NCBI GenBank assembly: GCA_963732595.1
Contig: CAVSZZ010000002.1
Coordinates: 1,116,001-1,180,000, forward strand
DNA from: JAFGXF01 sp963732595
GTDB taxonomy: Bacteria > Chloroflexota > Anaerolineae > Anaerolineales > Anaerolineaceae
Length of the DNA: 64,000 nt
Direction: 5' to 3'
The notes below the pieces were generated by a model. It was not told the origin of the DNA. It saw only the letters and a program-made list of their open reading frames with translations, and did no database searches. Positions 54,976 to 63,732 of this stretch are shown here, piece after piece. The translations under genes and the position numbers were made by a program. Numbering within the stretch: the stretch's first letter is position 1; every line of letters begins with the position of its first letter.

Positions 54976-55932
54976 TCATGTCACAGCTTGCCGGGCATCA
55001 AGCGGTGGTGGGAGTCCCAATTCCCGCCGGGATTTTTCGAGATCATAATAGAAATGGAAACCAGCCAGATTAAGGATACCCGGATTGATCTCAAAGTGAA
55101 AAAGCTTCGAAGCGCCCCCTGAAAGATTGCGCATCAGGTTGACAAGTGAAAGGGGAAGCTTGATCAGTTTGGCATGGATCCCGGCACTTTCCATTATCAG
55201 GCACATGAACCGGTGATGCAGGATGTTTTCTCCACCCAGGATGTAACGTTCTCCTTGATGCCCCTTATCAAGTGCAGCCAGATGCCCATGAACGACATCA
55301 TGTATGTGAACGACGTTCATCCCCCCGGCTGTGGAGAGTCGCAAGCCACGCTCGGTGACCATGCGGATGATCGAACTCCGGTTACGCAGGAGATCTCCAG
55401 CGCCAAAAACGCTGGACGGGTTGAGGATGACCGCATCCAACCCCAAAGCCACGGCCCGCTGGACTTCCAGCTCAGCCAGGTACTTGGCATAACCGTAAGG
55501 CCAGCGCTGAGGATCAAAATTCCAGGTGTGGTTTTCCGATAACATGGGGGTGTAACGAGGAGAGGGGAGTCTCTCGGGCACACCCAGGGCGGCGACAGAG
55601 CTGGTGTGAATGAATCGTTTGACACGGGCTTCAAGCGCAGCTTCCAGTAAGGCTCGAGTACCCTGGATTGTTACCGATTGATAGCTTTGCCAGTTGGCAT
55701 GGCTACCCAGTTGAGCGGCACAATGAATGATCGCATCCATCCCCTTGACCGCCTGGCGCAGGGAGGGCGGATCTCCCAGGTCCCCGATCTGATGCTCGAC
55801 AGACAGGTCATCCAGAAGGGACGTATTTGAACTCGCACGGTGAAAAGCCCTCACGTGGTCGCCACGAGCAATCAGCTCACGGCAGATGGCACCCCCGATG
55901 AATCCGGTGGCACCGGTCACCAGGATCTTCAA
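54976..55932 (-). CDS. NAD(P)-dependent epimerase/dehydratase (extended SDR)
   Basis: 318 residues. Rossmann motif 'ILVTGATGFIGGAICRELIA', 'MDAIIHCAAQLGSHANWQ', catalytic YxxxK in 'QRWPYGYAKYLAELEVQRA' and 'VILNPSSVFGAGD'. Similar to dihydroflavonol-4-reductase and sugar-epimerase types; substrate unknown. Its stop overlaps nothing, but it lies 34 nt before murJ and overlaps the thiolase gene by 4 nt (ATGA), so thiolase-SDR-murJ may be one unit. Confidence 0.85.
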   Translation of the reverse strand: MKILVTGATGFIGGAICRELIARGDHVRAFHRASSNTSLLDDLSVEHQIGDLGDPPSLRQAVKGMDAIIHCAAQLGSHANWQSYQSVTIQGTRALLEAALEARVKRFIHTSSVAALGVPERLPSPRYTPMLSENHTWNFDPQRWPYGYAKYLAELEVQRAVALGLDAVILNPSSVFGAGDLLRNRSSIIRMVTERGLRLSTAGGMNVVHIHDVVHGHLAALDKGHQGERYILGGENILHHRFMCLIMESAGIHAKLIKLPLSLVNLMRNLSGGASKLFHFEINPGILNLAGFHFYYDLEKSRRELGLPPPLDARQAVT

Positions 55933-57146
55933 TCAAGCCACTCCACGATCGTCGCTTCACCCTGTCCAACGCCCACGCACAATGTTGCCAGGCCTCGGTA
56001 TGGACGGGGCAAACCCGGCGCGCGGCGTTTCATTTCTTGCACCAGCGTGGTCAGGATGCGCGCACCGGAACACCCCAGCGGGTGACCCAGAGCGATGGCA
56101 CCTCCGTTGACGTTTGTGATCTCCGGGTCCAATTCAAGCGCATCCAGTACAGCCAGTGCCTGAACAGCAAAAGCCTCATTCACTTCTGCCAGATGGATAT
56201 CCCGGATGGAAAGGTTGGCTCTTTTGAGTGCCTTCTGAGTGGCCGGGATGGGCCCCAGACCCATGGTCTTTGGCAGCACCCCGGCGGATGCGCTGGCGAG
56301 GATCCTGGCCAGCGGCTTCAAGCCTAGCACCGCGGCTTTTTCTGCGCTCATCATTAATAGCGCAGCTGCCCCATCGTTCATACCTGATGAATTACCTGCA
56401 GTGACGCTGCCATCTTTACGGAAGGCGGGCTTTAGTTTCGACAGGGTTTCCGGTGTGGTATCCCGCCGGGGTCTTTCGTCGCTGGACACTTTAAACTGTT
56501 CACCTGACTTGCTGCAAACGTCTAACGGGATGATTTCCTCAGCGAATTTTCCGGAATCCATGGCCGTGACAGCCCGTTGGTGGCTTCGGGCAGCAAAAAC
56601 GTCCTGTTCCACACGGCTGATCTTTTTCAGATCGGCAATGTTCTCGGCAGTTTCACCCATTGGGTCATTCCCGTAGGCTTCCAGGAACCTGGGGTTGGGG
56701 TAACGCCAGCCCAGAGCGGTATCCCAGGCGGTCAAATTGCCGAAGCTGAATCCGCGCTCAGCCTTGGGCAGGGAATACGGGGCGCGGCTCATGCTCTCCA
56801 CACCCCCCGCCAGGTAGATATCGCCATTTCCAGCCTTAATGGCCATTGCCGCCAGGTTGATGGCAGTGAGCCCGGAGGCACACAAGCGGTTGATCGTCAC
56901 ACCTGGAACTTCCGGAGGGATACCCGCCAGGAGGGAAGCCATGCGTGCCACGTTGCGGTTATCCTCACCGGCCTGGTTGGCGCAACCAAGGTAAACCTCA
57001 TCGATCTCACCGGGCGGGAAGGGATTACGTTCGAGCAGGCTTTTCAGGATCACTGCTGCCAGGTCATCAGGTCGGATGGAAGACAATGATCCGCCCAGAG
57101 CCCCGATCGGGCTCCGGATGGCATCAATTATGACAGCTTCGGGCAT
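55929..57146 (-). CDS. Thiolase / acetyl-CoA acetyltransferase
   Basis: 405 residues from ATG 57146 with GGAGGTGAT 5-8 nt upstream. Nucleophile cysteine in 'VTINRLCASGLTAINLAAMA', 'GNSSGMNDGAAALLMMS', histidine in 'NVNGGAIALGHPLGCSGARI' and the second cysteine in 'LATLCVGVGQGEATI'. All catalytic residues are present. Degradative or biosynthetic direction cannot be told; coupled to an SDR gene. Confidence 0.93.
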   Translation of the reverse strand: MPEAVIIDAIRSPIGALGGSLSSIRPDDLAAVILKSLLERNPFPPGEIDEVYLGCANQAGEDNRNVARMASLLAGIPPEVPGVTINRLCASGLTAINLAAMAIKAGNGDIYLAGGVESMSRAPYSLPKAERGFSFGNLTAWDTALGWRYPNPRFLEAYGNDPMGETAENIADLKKISRVEQDVFAARSHQRAVTAMDSGKFAEEIIPLDVCSKSGEQFKVSSDERPRRDTTPETLSKLKPAFRKDGSVTAGNSSGMNDGAAALLMMSAEKAAVLGLKPLARILASASAGVLPKTMGLGPIPATQKALKRANLSIRDIHLAEVNEAFAVQALAVLDALELDPEITNVNGGAIALGHPLGCSGARILTTLVQEMKRRAPGLPRPYRGLATLCVGVGQGEATIVEWLD

Positions 57147-57215
57147 GGAAATCACCTCCAGGTGTGGAAACTGGACTCATTTTACCATCCAGACGATGAA
57201 CAATAAGAGGGTGGA

Positions 57216-60200
57216 TCAGCGTGGGGGTTTTTGACGGGTTTTACGCCAGAAGACCAGGAAGATCGGGAAAGCCAGTAAACCGGCGCCCAGAATACCGCCT
57301 GCCAGCACCCTCAGACTTGACATCAGGCGCCAGTTCCAGACACTTGTGGCGGCATCCTCGATTACGGGGGTGGGCGGTGCGGGTGTATAAGTGGGCTCTC
57401 CGGGTGCCAGGCTGGGAGTGAGGGTGAACGGTTCGAGTGTCACCTGAGTGGCGTTTGTCAGGTCGGGTGTCGCCAGGGTTGCGGACGGGGTAAGCAGACC
57501 TGGCGTGGCGCTTGGGGTGGAGGTCACGAGCGTCACGGCACTGGTGCGTGTGGGTGTACGGGTACGGGTGCGTTGAGGAGGAGGGATATAAACAGTAGTC
57601 TTTGTTTTCGTAGAAGTTGGTTGTTTGGTCAGGGTCGGTGTTGGGGTATACAGGTTAAAGGTTTTACCCGCTGAGGTGCCCCCGCCATAGGTTGGATTGT
57701 ACACTGTAACTGTGATTATCCCTGCGGAAAGATTCGATTTAAGTATGGAAGCAGTTAGATTATTTCGATCGATGAAGGTTGTGGTTAGATTGGAGGATGA
57801 GCCATTAAAACGGACGACAGAATCATCCACAAAATAATCACCTTTGACCGTGAGTGATATGGTGGTCGAATTGCCGTCCGAAACCTCAGGGCTGATACTG
57901 GTCAGGGTGGGGACGGGATTTTTAATTGTGAAGGTCAGGGGGGGAGAGAACCCGCCTCCTGATCCCGGATTGTAGACAGTGATCTCGTGCACGGCTGAGC
58001 TGCCAGGAGCACTGTATAAACTTGCCGGAAGGATGGCAGTTAATTCTGTACTGCTTATAAAGGAGGATGTCAGATCTAATGTGAGGTTGTTATCCCAAAC
58101 TACTACAGAGGAGGGGATGAAATTATTGCCTTTAATCTTAATTGATAGTGATGAGCCATATACTTCCACGCTATTAGGGGTTACTTCGGTGGCGGTTGGA
58201 ATCATTGAATATGTTGAGGCAGAAACCGGGCCGTGAAAGCCGAGCGAGCCATGACTGGGGGAGGTGTCAATCATTTCCAGCATATACCAGTATGTGGTGC
58301 CATTATTCAATTCCAGGTCAACATAATTGTAGATTCCCCCAATGCCTGCATCGCCTTTTGCAGGAATAAGGTCGCTATCACGGTTATAAGGTCCGTAAGG
58401 AAATAGCGAACGAGCTACATAGAATCCATATAATCCGTCTTCCTTGGATGTTTCCCAATGAAGATCAGCTCTGGCAATCCCCGGAACCGCGGTAAATGTA
58501 GTATAGACTATCTCCTGGTTCGGGTAGCCGATAACGAAAGGTGTGTAGGTCAAATCGAAAATTAGGTTGGGCCTTTCGGTTAGGTTTCTGTCAATGGCAA
58601 CTTTAATTTCATTTGAGGCTATATCGCAGGTTGTACTTTGTCCAACCATTCCGGTTGCCCCAGGACCTGCTGGGAGCTGACCAGTTGTATCCCACATATT
58701 TGTCACCGAATATTGTGGGTCGTACCATAAAAGAGGGAAGTCCTCAGAGTTAGTACTACCACAATAATTGGGTGAAGTTTCAATAATTGATTCGCAAACA
58801 CTCTCATACTGTATAAAAACATTCAAAGTAAGAGGCGTAATGGTGTTTTCATCAGAGACAAATACATCGTAAAAGTTACTACAAGCGGTAATATTTTCGG
58901 TGCCCTGTCCCAAGAAGGGGATATTACTTAACGAACCATTACCATGGTTCGCAACAATGAGCTTAACACCGGCTGTCCCCTCTAGCGAAATTGATCCACT
59001 GAAATATGATTGTTTACTACCAGTAAGTGTGGCTGTTTGAGCGCCAACTCCAGGAGAGCCATCATTTAAAATGGCGGCGCCTAATCGTTTACCAGATGAG
59101 TAGGTGCACCGTGAAATGGCAGTTGCTGGATTTACTCCCGGCCCCCAGAAGTTATGATTCGCTTCCCCTTTATTATTACATTCTGCTTGAGCACCGATAC
59201 GGTTATTAAATATGTTGTTGGCGACTGCGTTTATTACCCCCGAACTGCTGCCAGTGGTGCGCAAGATACCATAACCCGAATTTCCTGCGATATGATTGAA
59301 ACGTACAGATACATTTCCATTATTATCCAAGATCGACACGGCATCCTTGCCGTTCAAGAGATCATTGCGCCGCAACGTGACATTTGATGGACTATTGATC
59401 AGTACCAGATCACGTGAAGGGGAAACACAGACACCGTCATTGATATTCAGATCCTGAATGGTTGCGCCAGCCGTGACCAGTAACATGGCATTATTGCATT
59501 GAGTGCCGCCATAAGTCAGGGTCGCGTTCGTCACTCCCTGTATGGTGTGAGCTGTATTGATGGTAATAGAATTACCCTTGATCGCGTAGGAACCGAGGAT
59601 GTTGACCGTACTGGCAGAAGTTCGTGCATCGACTGCATCCTTCAAGCCAGTGCCGATGCCGTTGGCCTGATCATCACCACTATTCAGGTAACAGGGAGTA
59701 TTTCCCATGCAAGCAGAGCTATCCGCGGCTACGAAAGACTCACTTGCTGAGGGGGCTGTGTCAATAACCGGGCTGGATGCATTATCAGTGATCTCCCAGG
59801 CATCTCCAGCAGCATTCAGCCGATAGATAGAGATCAGGAGTGAACCGTCACCTGTACTGTTTCTGTTGATACGGAATCCAAAGTCGAAGTTTCTGGGGCT
59901 CGCAGTTAAAAATTGAGCATAAGCACCACCCAGGTATTGGGTACCGGCTGGAATATTGCTTGTATTTGTACAGACGCCGGATTGTTCGCCGGCCGTGAAA
60001 TTGATCGTATCAGTGACACTGAAAACGCTATCATCTGCCCATTTGTCAGACCCTTCCAAAGATGTATAGACACACACTTGGGTATTGAAGGTTGTGGTAT
60101 TGAGCGGATTGACATCAAAAGTGGCTCGAAGATTGATCCTCTGCCCGGCACCACACCCTCCGGGCGGGCAGGATGCTGGAACCTGCAGGCTCACATTTAA

Positions 60201-60293
60201 GGCTGTTAATGGGCGGGCTTGCATGGGTATTGTATTGATACCCAGCAGCGATAAAATGATTAGAGATATTAGTAGTAGGAAGGCTTTATTCAT
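57216..60293 (-). CDS. Large secreted surface protein: beta-helix, TIG domains, C-terminal membrane anchor
   Basis: About 1025 residues. Signal peptide 'MNKAFLLLISLIILSLLGIN'. Residues about 30-200: beta-rich region with cysteine pairs ('CPPGGCGAG'). About 270-440: right-handed beta-helix-type repeats ('GATIQDLNINDGVCVSPSRD', 'LRRNDLLNGKDAVSILDNNG', 'VRFNHIAGNSGYGILRTTGS'). About 650-750: a fibronectin-like domain ('IARADLHWETSKEDGLYGFY'). Then two IPT/TIG domains ('VEVYGSSLSIKIKGNNFIPS', 'STTISLTVKGDYFVDDSVVR'), a Thr/Pro/Ser-rich stalk of about 130 residues and one C-terminal helix plus Arg/Lys tail. Base composition in the middle (58-59.6 kb) is more AT-rich than neighbours, a possible sign of transfer. 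Probably displayed on the cell surface for adhesion. Confidence 0.78.
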   Translation of the reverse strand: MNKAFLLLISLIILSLLGINTIPMQARPLTALNVSLQVPASCPPGGCGAGQRINLRATFDVNPLNTTTFNTQVCVYTSLEGSDKWADDSVFSVTDTINFTAGEQSGVCTNTSNIPAGTQYLGGAYAQFLTASPRNFDFGFRINRNSTGDGSLLISIYRLNAAGDAWEITDNASSPVIDTAPSASESFVAADSSACMGNTPCYLNSGDDQANGIGTGLKDAVDARTSASTVNILGSYAIKGNSITINTAHTIQGVTNATLTYGGTQCNNAMLLVTAGATIQDLNINDGVCVSPSRDLVLINSPSNVTLRRNDLLNGKDAVSILDNNGNVSVRFNHIAGNSGYGILRTTGSSSGVINAVANNIFNNRIGAQAECNNKGEANHNFWGPGVNPATAISRCTYSSGKRLGAAILNDGSPGVGAQTATLTGSKQSYFSGSISLEGTAGVKLIVANHGNGSLSNIPFLGQGTENITACSNFYDVFVSDENTITPLTLNVFIQYESVCESIIETSPNYCGSTNSEDFPLLWYDPQYSVTNMWDTTGQLPAGPGATGMVGQSTTCDIASNEIKVAIDRNLTERPNLIFDLTYTPFVIGYPNQEIVYTTFTAVPGIARADLHWETSKEDGLYGFYVARSLFPYGPYNRDSDLIPAKGDAGIGGIYNYVDLELNNGTTYWYMLEMIDTSPSHGSLGFHGPVSASTYSMIPTATEVTPNSVEVYGSSLSIKIKGNNFIPSSVVVWDNNLTLDLTSSFISSTELTAILPASLYSAPGSSAVHEITVYNPGSGGGFSPPLTFTIKNPVPTLTSISPEVSDGNSTTISLTVKGDYFVDDSVVRFNGSSSNLTTTFIDRNNLTASILKSNLSAGIITVTVYNPTYGGGTSAGKTFNLYTPTPTLTKQPTSTKTKTTVYIPPPQRTRTRTPTRTSAVTLVTSTPSATPGLLTPSATLATPDLTNATQVTLEPFTLTPSLAPGEPTYTPAPPTPVIEDAATSVWNWRLMSSLRVLAGGILGAGLLAFPIFLVFWRKTRQKPPR

Positions 60294-60337
60294 TTTTACG
60301 GGTATGAACCCTGTTATATGGCGCATACCCGTTTATT

Positions 60338-61075
60338 TTACAACACTTTGCTCAGGAACAACTTGGTGCGATCGTGTTTCGGGTGTTTAAATAACTTCTC
60401 GGGCGTGGCTTCCTCGATGATCAAACCACCATCCATCAAAATGGCCCGGTCGGCGGCCGCGCGTGCGAAACCCATCTCATGTGAGACCACCACCATGGTC
60501 ATGCCTTCTTTCGCGAGCGCTTCCATGACATCCAGGACCTCCTGGATCATCTCGGGGTCCAAAGCACTGGTGGGTTCGTCGAATAGCATGATCTTCGGAT
60601 TCATGGCCAGCGCCCGGGCAATGGCCACCCGCTGCTGTTGCCCGCCGGAAAGCTGCATGGGATAGGCATCCGCCTTCTCCGGAATGCCCACTTTCTTCAA
60701 TAGCTGCCGCGAAACCCGTTCCGCTTCAGCCTTGTCCCGCTTGCGAACGATGCGCTGTGCCAGGCTGATATTTTCCAGAACGGTCAGGTGCGGGAACAAA
60801 TTGAACTGTTGAAAGACCATGCCAACTTCAGTGCGCACGGTATTGATGTTCTCGGCGCTGGTCAAAGGGATGCCATCCACGATGATCGACCCCTCGTCAT
60901 ATTCTTCCAGCCGGTTGATACAACGCAACAGCGTGGATTTACCGGATCCTGAGGGACCAATGATCATCACCACTTCGCCGCGGTTGACAGACAGGCTGAC
61001 GCCCCGCAAGGCTTCGACCGCTCCGAATGATTTAGTGACGTTTTTGATTTGAATGATAGGTTCCATCTTGGTCAT
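60338..61075 (-). CDS. Polar amino-acid ABC transporter ATP-binding protein (GlnQ/HisP-like)
   Basis: 245 residues. Walker A 'MIIGPSGSGKSTLLRCINRL', Q-loop 'VGMVFQQFNLFPHLTVLENI', signature 'MQLSGGQQQRVAIARALAMN', Walker B 'IMLFDEPTSALDPEMIQEVL' and H-loop 'MVVVSHEMGFA'. 'AALRGVSLSVNRGE'-type N-terminus ('VEALRGVSLSVNRGEVVMII') marks the amino-acid subgroup. ATG 61075 overlaps the permease stop as ATGA. Confidence 0.95.
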   Translation of the reverse strand: MTKMEPIIQIKNVTKSFGAVEALRGVSLSVNRGEVVMIIGPSGSGKSTLLRCINRLEEYDEGSIIVDGIPLTSAENINTVRTEVGMVFQQFNLFPHLTVLENISLAQRIVRKRDKAEAERVSRQLLKKVGIPEKADAYPMQLSGGQQQRVAIARALAMNPKIMLFDEPTSALDPEMIQEVLDVMEALAKEGMTMVVVSHEMGFARAAADRAILMDGGLIIEEATPEKLFKHPKHDRTKLFLSKVL

Positions 61076-61902
61076 CTTTCATACCCGGTTTTCTTTTCGA
61101 TCCAGCTCACGATGCGGGCACTGATCGTGGTCATGACGAGGTAAAGCAGGGCAATCATCATCCAGGTTTCGACCGGGATGAAGTTGGCAGACATGAACTC
61201 ACGCCCGCGGCGGGTCATATCCGCCACAGCCACCACGCTCACGAGGGAAGAATCCTTCAGTAGTGAGATGAACTCATTGCCCACCGGGGGCATAATAACG
61301 CGAACGGCCTGGGGAATGATCACATAACGCATGGCCTGAGTGTAGGTCATGCCCAGGCTGCGGGCGGCTTCCATCTGGCCTCTGGGTATGCTCTGAATAC
61401 CGGCGCGGTAGATCTCGCTCATGTAGGCGGCATAACAGAAGGTCAAGCCAAGGATGGCCATTCCGACCGGGTTGGCAAGATAAGTCTTCAGTGCCTCAAT
61501 ATTCAGGGATTTTCCGATTCCTTGAACGACAGAGGGGAATGCAAAATACCAGAAGAGCAGTTGGACCAGCAGCGGTACGCCGCGTATGACCTCGACATAA
61601 ATGGTCGCGATTCCATTGATGAACTTGTTCTTGGATAACCTGCCCAGTCCACCGAACAAACCGGCTACCATGACCAGAATAAAGGAGATGACCGTCGTTT
61701 TAAAGGTTACCCAGATGCCATCACGAACGAACAGCAGAATGCGCATGTAGGGATCCGGCTGGATAAAAATTAGCAGGAGCACCAGCGCAATAACCGTGAA
61801 CACCAATCCCCACCACGGGTCTATCCTCGCCGAAGGTTCTGCGCCGGGAATCTTACCCAGTAGTTTTGATGGAGCCGCTTCCGTCGAATTTTTATTGTTC
61901 AT
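61072..61902 (-). CDS. Polar amino-acid ABC transporter permease (GlnP/HisM-like)
   Basis: 276 residues from ATG 61902. Five or so helices, HisM family: 'EVIRGVPLLVQLLFWYFAFP', EAA loop 'AARSLGMTYTQAMRYVIIPQ', then 'AVRVIMPPVGNEFISLLKDS' and 'SLVSVVAVADMTRRG'. N-terminal extension of about 35 residues. Imports amino acids with the downstream ATPase and the upstream binding protein; the amino acid is not deducible. Confidence 0.93.
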   Translation of the reverse strand: MNNKNSTEAAPSKLLGKIPGAEPSARIDPWWGLVFTVIALVLLLIFIQPDPYMRILLFVRDGIWVTFKTTVISFILVMVAGLFGGLGRLSKNKFINGIATIYVEVIRGVPLLVQLLFWYFAFPSVVQGIGKSLNIEALKTYLANPVGMAILGLTFCYAAYMSEIYRAGIQSIPRGQMEAARSLGMTYTQAMRYVIIPQAVRVIMPPVGNEFISLLKDSSLVSVVAVADMTRRGREFMSANFIPVETWMMIALLYLVMTTISARIVSWIEKKTGYER

Positions 61903-61917
61903 GGTATGTATATGAAA

Positions 61918-61952
61918 TGCCTGCAAGGCATCTTATGAATACCTTGCAGGCA
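61918..61952. terminator. Stem between binding-protein and permease genes
   Basis: 11-bp stem TGCCTGCAAGG/CCTTGCAGGCA (61918-61928, 61942-61952). Minus-strand tail is not T-rich, so it more likely limits read-through or protects the 3' end of the binding-protein mRNA, a common way to keep binding protein in excess. Confidence 0.5.
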
Positions 61953-61969
61953 GGGTTTTTTGATTATTT

Positions 61970-62722
61970 TTATTTAGCTACCAGGTCGTACTTGGTCAGC
62001 AGGGCGTCAAAGGTGCCGTTGGCCTTGATGGCGGCCAGGCCTGCATTGATCTTTGCCTGCAATTCGGTGTTCGTCTTGCAAACTGCGATGCCGTAATTCT
62101 CATCCGTGAAGACACTGCCAACCATCTTCAGTTTGTCGGCATTCTGAGCCACAAAGCCCGCGGCCGTCGGAGAATCCGCCACGACCGCGTCGATCTGACC
62201 GTTTTGCAGAGCCAGGTAAGCCAGGTCGACCGTATCGAAGGTCGTCAGGGTGGCGCCGGCAATTGCTTCAACTTCGATGGCGCCGGTGGTACCAATCTGG
62301 GCACCTACCGTTTTGCCTGATAGATCATCCTTGGAATTAATGGTCGTGTTGTCGATCTGCACAGTAACGATCTGACCAGCGTTGAGGTAGGGGTCCGAGA
62401 AAAGCATATTTTCCGCACGGTCTGATGTGATGGTGATCGCGGAAACGGCCGCATCATACTGGCACTGGGAGATGCCGGCCAGTAATGGGTCGAAACCGAC
62501 ATTGATAAACTCGACTTCAAATCCAGCTTCCGCAGCGATGGCATTCACCATTTCGATATCAAAGCCGACCAGCTCCTTGGTGGTCTCATCGACCATTTCA
62601 AAAGGCGGCCAGGTGGCGTCGCTGGCCACACGTACCTTGGTGGCACTGCCGGACGTGCAGGCACTTAATAGCACTGCTGTGATCAGTAAGACAGATATGA
62701 CAAAAAGACTAACCTTTTTCAC
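61970..62722 (-). CDS. Family 3 solute-binding lipoprotein of the amino-acid importer
   Basis: 250 residues. Lipoprotein signal 'LFVISVLLITAVLLSACTSG' (lipobox LSAC). Body typical of SBP_bac_3: 'VRVASDATWPPFEMVDETTK', 'LVGFDIEMVNAIAAEAGFEV', 'YDAAVSAITITSDRAENMLF' and 'GKTVGAQIGTTGAIEVEAIA'. GTG 62722 is the probable start since GGAGG lies 5 nt before it and inside the upstream ATG 62734 frame. First gene of the importer. Confidence 0.93.
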   Translation of the reverse strand: MKKVSLFVISVLLITAVLLSACTSGSATKVRVASDATWPPFEMVDETTKELVGFDIEMVNAIAAEAGFEVEFINVGFDPLLAGISQCQYDAAVSAITITSDRAENMLFSDPYLNAGQIVTVQIDNTTINSKDDLSGKTVGAQIGTTGAIEVEAIAGATLTTFDTVDLAYLALQNGQIDAVVADSPTAAGFVAQNADKLKMVGSVFTDENYGIAVCKTNTELQAKINAGLAAIKANGTFDALLTKYDLVAK

Positions 62723-62856
62723 TTCTTCCTCCATAGAATTGAGAATGCGATGGTCTTATTGTTACCAATCGTCTTTTGATTATAGCACCATTGAAAATAT
62801 TGCAATCCCTCCTGTGAAACAACTTTTTGACCGGTATTCCATGCTAAAATCACTGG

Positions 62857-63732
62857 ATGCTACGCTATTGGATACGAATTCTCCATTTTCCAACACTGGT
62901 GGCGTCCACATTCACCTTTATTTTGGGAACGGCCATTGCGGATTACCTCGGGTATCCCCTGGATGGCTGGTCGGCGATTCTAGGTGGATTAACGATCTGG
63001 TGCCTGTTGAGCGGAAGTTTGATCCTGTTCGAATATCTAAGCCGTGTCAGTGTGGGTGCCGCGCCATTCAAGGCAGAGACTGATAAGGAGATCCCTTCGG
63101 CACGTGTGCTCCTGATCGTTTTCGTTGTCTTGTTGACCCTGGCGGTGGCTTTCGGGTTCGGATTATCGCGAAGCGCTCCCAATGCGGGGTTGACCATCTT
63201 GCTTCTGGTGGGTATGTTGCTCTCATCAACCCTTTTCCTCGGTCAGCCCCGATTGGTCTATTCTGGATATGGAGAGTTGATCCAGGGTGTGATCCTTTGC
63301 AGTCTGGTGCCCGCATTTGCCTTCACACTGCAATCCAGTGTGATCCCGGTATTGTTTCTGGCGGTCACTTTTCCATTGGTCTTCATTTTCCTGGCGGTCA
63401 GCCTGGCGCTAGAGCTTGAGAGTTATGCGGGCGACCTCCACTATGAACACAGCTCCCTGCTCATACGATTGACCTGGCAGCGCGGTGTGGGTCTGCATCA
63501 TGTTTTATTGCTGGTGGGTTATATTTTACTGGCCTGCGCACCGTTATTTGGTGTGGCCTGGCGACTGGTTTGGCCTGCCTTGCTGGCGCTCGTAATTGGA
63601 TTGCTGGAGATCTTGCTGGTCAACCGAATCGCACTCGGGTATCCACCACGTTGGCCTTTGCTGCGGCTGACTGCCTGGTTGGCATTCATCCTGCCGGCTT
63701 ACCTGCTTGCGATCACCTTCTGGATGGCCTGA
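62857..63732 (+). CDS. UbiA-like polytopic membrane protein, divergent
   Basis: 291 residues with about eight hydrophobic helices. The layout and 'ILHFPTLVASTFTFILGTAI' resemble UbiA/MenA prenyltransferases, but the two Asp-rich motifs (NDxxDxxxD, DxxxD) are not evident: the second site reads 'ALELESYAGDLHYEHSSLLI'. So a catalytic role is uncertain. TAAAAT at 62845-62850 lies 6 nt before the ATG; leaderless start likely. Divergent from the amino-acid importer and followed by a lipoprotein. Confidence 0.55.
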   Translation: MLRYWIRILHFPTLVASTFTFILGTAIADYLGYPLDGWSAILGGLTIWCLLSGSLILFEYLSRVSVGAAPFKAETDKEIPSARVLLIVFVVLLTLAVAFGFGLSRSAPNAGLTILLLVGMLLSSTLFLGQPRLVYSGYGELIQGVILCSLVPAFAFTLQSSVIPVLFLAVTFPLVFIFLAVSLALELESYAGDLHYEHSSLLIRLTWQRGVGLHHVLLLVGYILLACAPLFGVAWRLVWPALLALVIGLLEILLVNRIALGYPPRWPLLRLTAWLAFILPAYLLAITFWMA

